This document shows positions 13,702 through 15,479 of a stretch of DNA of 15,479 bases, piece by piece (positions within the stretch are counted from its first letter, which is position 1; every line of letters begins with the position of its first letter). The position numbers and the translations under genes were made by a program. The notes below the pieces were generated by a model. The model made no database searches. It saw nothing but the letters and a program-made list of their open reading frames with translations, and was not told the DNA's origin. This stretch comes from Paracoccaceae bacterium (GTDB lineage: Bacteria > Pseudomonadota > Alphaproteobacteria > Rhodobacterales > Rhodobacteraceae), in assembly GCA_021648225.1 (NCBI GenBank), contig JAKITE010000060.1:1-15479 (forward strand). The letters run 5' to 3'.

Positions 13702-13980
13702 ATTTGCATGCCTTTGCTGCACTGCGCGAAAAACCCGTCGCCGCTAAAATTTGATTAGGCTCCGATATACTGGGTAGTGGAACATTTTGAAAGGGGCGAT
13801 CGGGTTCGCAGCCCTGTTTCTATTGGAATTTCCTTTTGTCGGCGGGGAATTGCAGGTGATTTGGCCGTTTGCCAAAGGGTGTTGTTAAACATATATTTAA
13901 ACATATATATTGAAATAATGATATTTTAATCCTGCTTAACCTAAAAAAGTTGATTTTGGAGTATTTTTGCAATCCGGTGA
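13702..13980. promoter_or_regulatory. Spacer upstream of mreB and downstream of sdaA; AT-rich, likely mreB operon promoter
   Basis: No gene is seen. The region must carry the promoter of the mreB operon (minus). A weak candidate is TTTCAA (13792-13787 on the minus strand) 17 bases before TATATC (13769-13764), with three and four consensus matches respectively. The part nearest sdaA (13885-13945) is strongly AT-rich with a tandem 12-mer and paired TTAA motifs. A small hairpin TTTGGC-CGTTT-GCCAAA (13860-13876) lies between the two genes, but without a T-run, so no terminator is called. Confidence 0.4.
13885..13908. repeat. Perfect tandem duplication of a 12-mer, TTAAACATATAT x2
   Basis: TTAAACATATAT occurs at 13885-13896 and again, with no gap, at 13897-13908. 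The repeated TTAA halves are eight bases apart. A further pair TTAA-N6-TTAAC lies at 13926-13940. TTAA-spaced motifs resemble the recognition pattern of the alphaproteobacterial regulator CtrA (TTAA-N7-TTAA), but neither spacing is exact. It could equally be just an AT-rich slippage product. Confidence 0.8.
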
Positions 13981-15372
13981 TCAGCAGGTAGGCACGTTGA
14001 CTGCCAACCCGCCCAGCGAGGTTTCTTTGTATTTGCTGTCCATGTCCCGGCCGGTTTGGCGCATGGTTTCGACACAAGCGTCCAATGAGACCAGATGCGC
14101 CCCATCGCCGCGAAGCGCCAAGGATGCGGCTGAAACTGCCTTGATGGCCCCTAATCCATTGCGTTCAATGCAGGGTGCCTGCACCAATCCCTTGACCGGA
14201 TCACAGGTCATGCCAAGGTGGTGTTCAAGCGCGATTTCAGCGGCATTTTCGATTTGTTCCGGCGTGCCTCCCAGCACCGCACAAAGGCCCGCTGCGGCCA
14301 TGGCGGCGGCTGATCCTACCTCGCCCTGACAGCCGACCTCAGCCCCGGAAATAGAGGCATTAACCTTGATCAACCCGCCAATGGCGGCAGCGGTCAAAAG
14401 GAAATCCTCGATCTTGTCTTTCGTGGCCCCCGGAACATGGTCAAGATAATAGCGCAAGGTCGCCGGCAGCACCCCCGCCGCGCCATTTGTCGGTGCGGTC
14501 ACGACCTGTCCACCCGCCGCGTTTTCCTCGTTTACCGCGATGGCATAAACCGAAATCCAGTCGTTGATGGTGTGGGGTGCAGTGAGGTTTAGGCCGCGCT
14601 CGGCCAGCAATGCCTTGTGAATATTTTTGGCGCGGCGACGCACAAAAAGCCCCCCGTCGAGAATGCCGCCGGTGGACAGGCCACGGTTGATACAGGCGTT
14701 CATGACCGACCACACTTTGGCCAGACCATCGCTTAACTGCTTGGCTGTCATGTGATGGGTTTCGTTTTCACGTTTGATCTGGGCAATGGTTTTTCCGCTT
14801 TGCTTGCACATTGTTAACATCTCGTCAGCCGACTTGAACGGATAGGGCGCGCTTGGCTGTTCGGCCTGCATGGTTTCACCGGCCATTTCACGGGCAGTCA
14901 TCACAAAGCCGCCGCCGGTTGAATAATAAGTCTCTTGGGTATGCAGGTTTCCGGCCTCGTCATAAGCCGAAATAATCATGCCATTGGCATGGGCAGGCAA
15001 GGCGTGTTTATAATCAAAAACCAGATTTTCAGATTGACGGTATTTTAATGTGCCTAACCCGTTGGGGGCGACGGTGCCGGTTTTGTCTATCAATGCCTCG
15101 GCTTTGGTCGCTTTTTCGACATCAAAACTGGCAGGGTCCATTCCGGCAAATCCCAGCGTCACGGCGCGATCCGTCGCGTGGCCTTTGCCGGTAAATGCCA
15201 GTGATCCGTGTAATGAGCACCCCAGCGAGGCCAGCTTTCCCGCCCCGGGAATAACCCCGCGCCCAGCGCGCAGGTCATCCAGAAACCGCGCAGCGGCCAG
15301 CATCGGCCCGACCGTATGCGAAGAAGACGGACCAACGCCGATTTTGAAAATGTCAAAAATGCTTAGAAACAT
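13981..15372 (-). CDS. sdaA: L-serine ammonia-lyase (iron-sulfur L-serine dehydratase), 463 aa
   Basis: This enzyme converts L-serine to pyruvate and ammonia in the cytoplasm using an oxygen-sensitive [4Fe-4S] cluster. It is the single-chain type (beta domain then alpha domain). The N-terminal GPSSSHTVGPM (14-24) is the family signature. The alpha domain carries the cluster cysteines at 348 (GCQGEVG), 390 (MTCDPV) and 401 (APCIERN), with the same 42- and 11-residue spacings as the known type 2 enzymes. The chain ends in Cys463 (NVPTC), matching the C-terminal cysteine that folds into the active site in the Legionella enzyme. The ATG at 15372 is chosen because GGGGGA lies just upstream and the protein then begins MFLSIFDIFKIG as usual; a start 7 codons earlier has no support. 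It is oriented with the mre operon but separated from it by about 280 bases, so it is probably a separate unit. Confidence 0.95.
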   Translation of the reverse strand: MFLSIFDIFKIGVGPSSSHTVGPMLAAARFLDDLRAGRGVIPGAGKLASLGCSLHGSLAFTGKGHATDRAVTLGFAGMDPASFDVEKATKAEALIDKTGTVAPNGLGTLKYRQSENLVFDYKHALPAHANGMIISAYDEAGNLHTQETYYSTGGGFVMTAREMAGETMQAEQPSAPYPFKSADEMLTMCKQSGKTIAQIKRENETHHMTAKQLSDGLAKVWSVMNACINRGLSTGGILDGGLFVRRRAKNIHKALLAERGLNLTAPHTINDWISVYAIAVNEENAAGGQVVTAPTNGAAGVLPATLRYYLDHVPGATKDKIEDFLLTAAAIGGLIKVNASISGAEVGCQGEVGSAAAMAAAGLCAVLGGTPEQIENAAEIALEHHLGMTCDPVKGLVQAPCIERNGLGAIKAVSAASLALRGDGAHLVSLDACVETMRQTGRDMDSKYKETSLGGLAVNVPTC

Positions 15373-15479
15373 AATTCCCCCGTTTTGGCGCAATCTATCG
15401 GTTTTGGGCCGGCTTTGACGTCAAAATCCGACAATCACAAGCTTCAATGCGATAAAATCAGCCAAGCCCCCCTCGCATG
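15373..15479 (-). promoter_or_regulatory. Upstream region of sdaA with the palindrome TTTGACGTCAAA
   Basis: This is the 5' region of sdaA up to the window edge. A perfect 12-bp palindrome, TTTGACGTCAAA, is at 15414-15425, about 42 bases before the start codon; it could be an operator, and half of it (TTGACG on the minus strand) could serve as a -35 box. No good -10 partner is seen at 16-18 bases, so a promoter is not pinned down. A G-rich ribosome site (15377-15381) precedes the ATG. Confidence 0.4.

Noticed and set aside
13860..13876. Hairpin TTTGGC-CGTTT-GCCAAA as terminator of sdaA
   Set aside because: The stem is six pairs with no following T-run in the minus direction.
15477..15479. ATG at the very end of the window as the start of a divergent gene
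   Set aside because: No ribosome site before it and no sequence after it to judge.

Overview
The window looks like a piece of an alphaproteobacterial chromosome, most likely Rhodobacterales. The reasons are the order mreB-mreC-mreD-mrdA-rodA followed by a GhrA-type reductase and an SseB-family gene, a KpsE/KpsT capsule pair with the long cytoplasmic N-terminus usual in that order, and the protein sequences themselves. No rRNA or other species marker is present, so nothing finer than the order is offered.

Left part (1-2795), mobile and mosaic DNA. The window opens inside the last codons of an IS66-type transposase, followed by what looks like the right end of that element (about 106-127). Next come a short AT-rich orphan gene (275-568), a perfect 36-bp inverted repeat with a 31-bp spacer (680-782, MITE-like), the 3' half of a DUF2924 gene cut by that repeat, and an intact large serine recombinase (969-2600) that overlaps the DUF2924 remnant by ATGA. 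A tRNA-Gln(UUG) gene (2796-2870, minus) has its 3' end facing this region and marks the edge of the ordinary chromosome.

Middle part (2871-7217). A BaiN/HI0933-type flavoprotein (plus) converges on a two-gene capsule-export operon, kpsT-kpsE (minus). No kpsM permease gene lies beside them. An SseB-family gene is divergent from kpsT and ends in a TTAA shared with the stop codon of the converging ghrA gene.

Right part (7214-13701, minus). This is the rod-shape/elongasome operon, transcribed mreB -> mreC -> mreD -> mrdA (PBP2) -> rodA -> ghrA. Every junction from mreC onward is a 4-base ATGA stop/start overlap (four in a row), which points to tight translational coupling. MreB filaments, MreC/MreD, the transpeptidase PBP2 and the glycosyltransferase RodA together build the side wall. 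The trailing 2-hydroxyacid dehydrogenase is a metabolic passenger or partner. Upstream lies an AT-rich spacer with a perfect 12-bp tandem repeat, then sdaA, an iron-sulfur L-serine dehydratase (minus), with its 5' region at the window edge.

The core genes appear intact and ordinary. The unusual material is the left 2.8 kb: the perfect inverted-repeat insertion next to a serine recombinase, with a promoter-like sequence inside it pointing at the recombinase. I see no convincing new multi-gene system, and describe that region as a decayed or rearranged mobile module.
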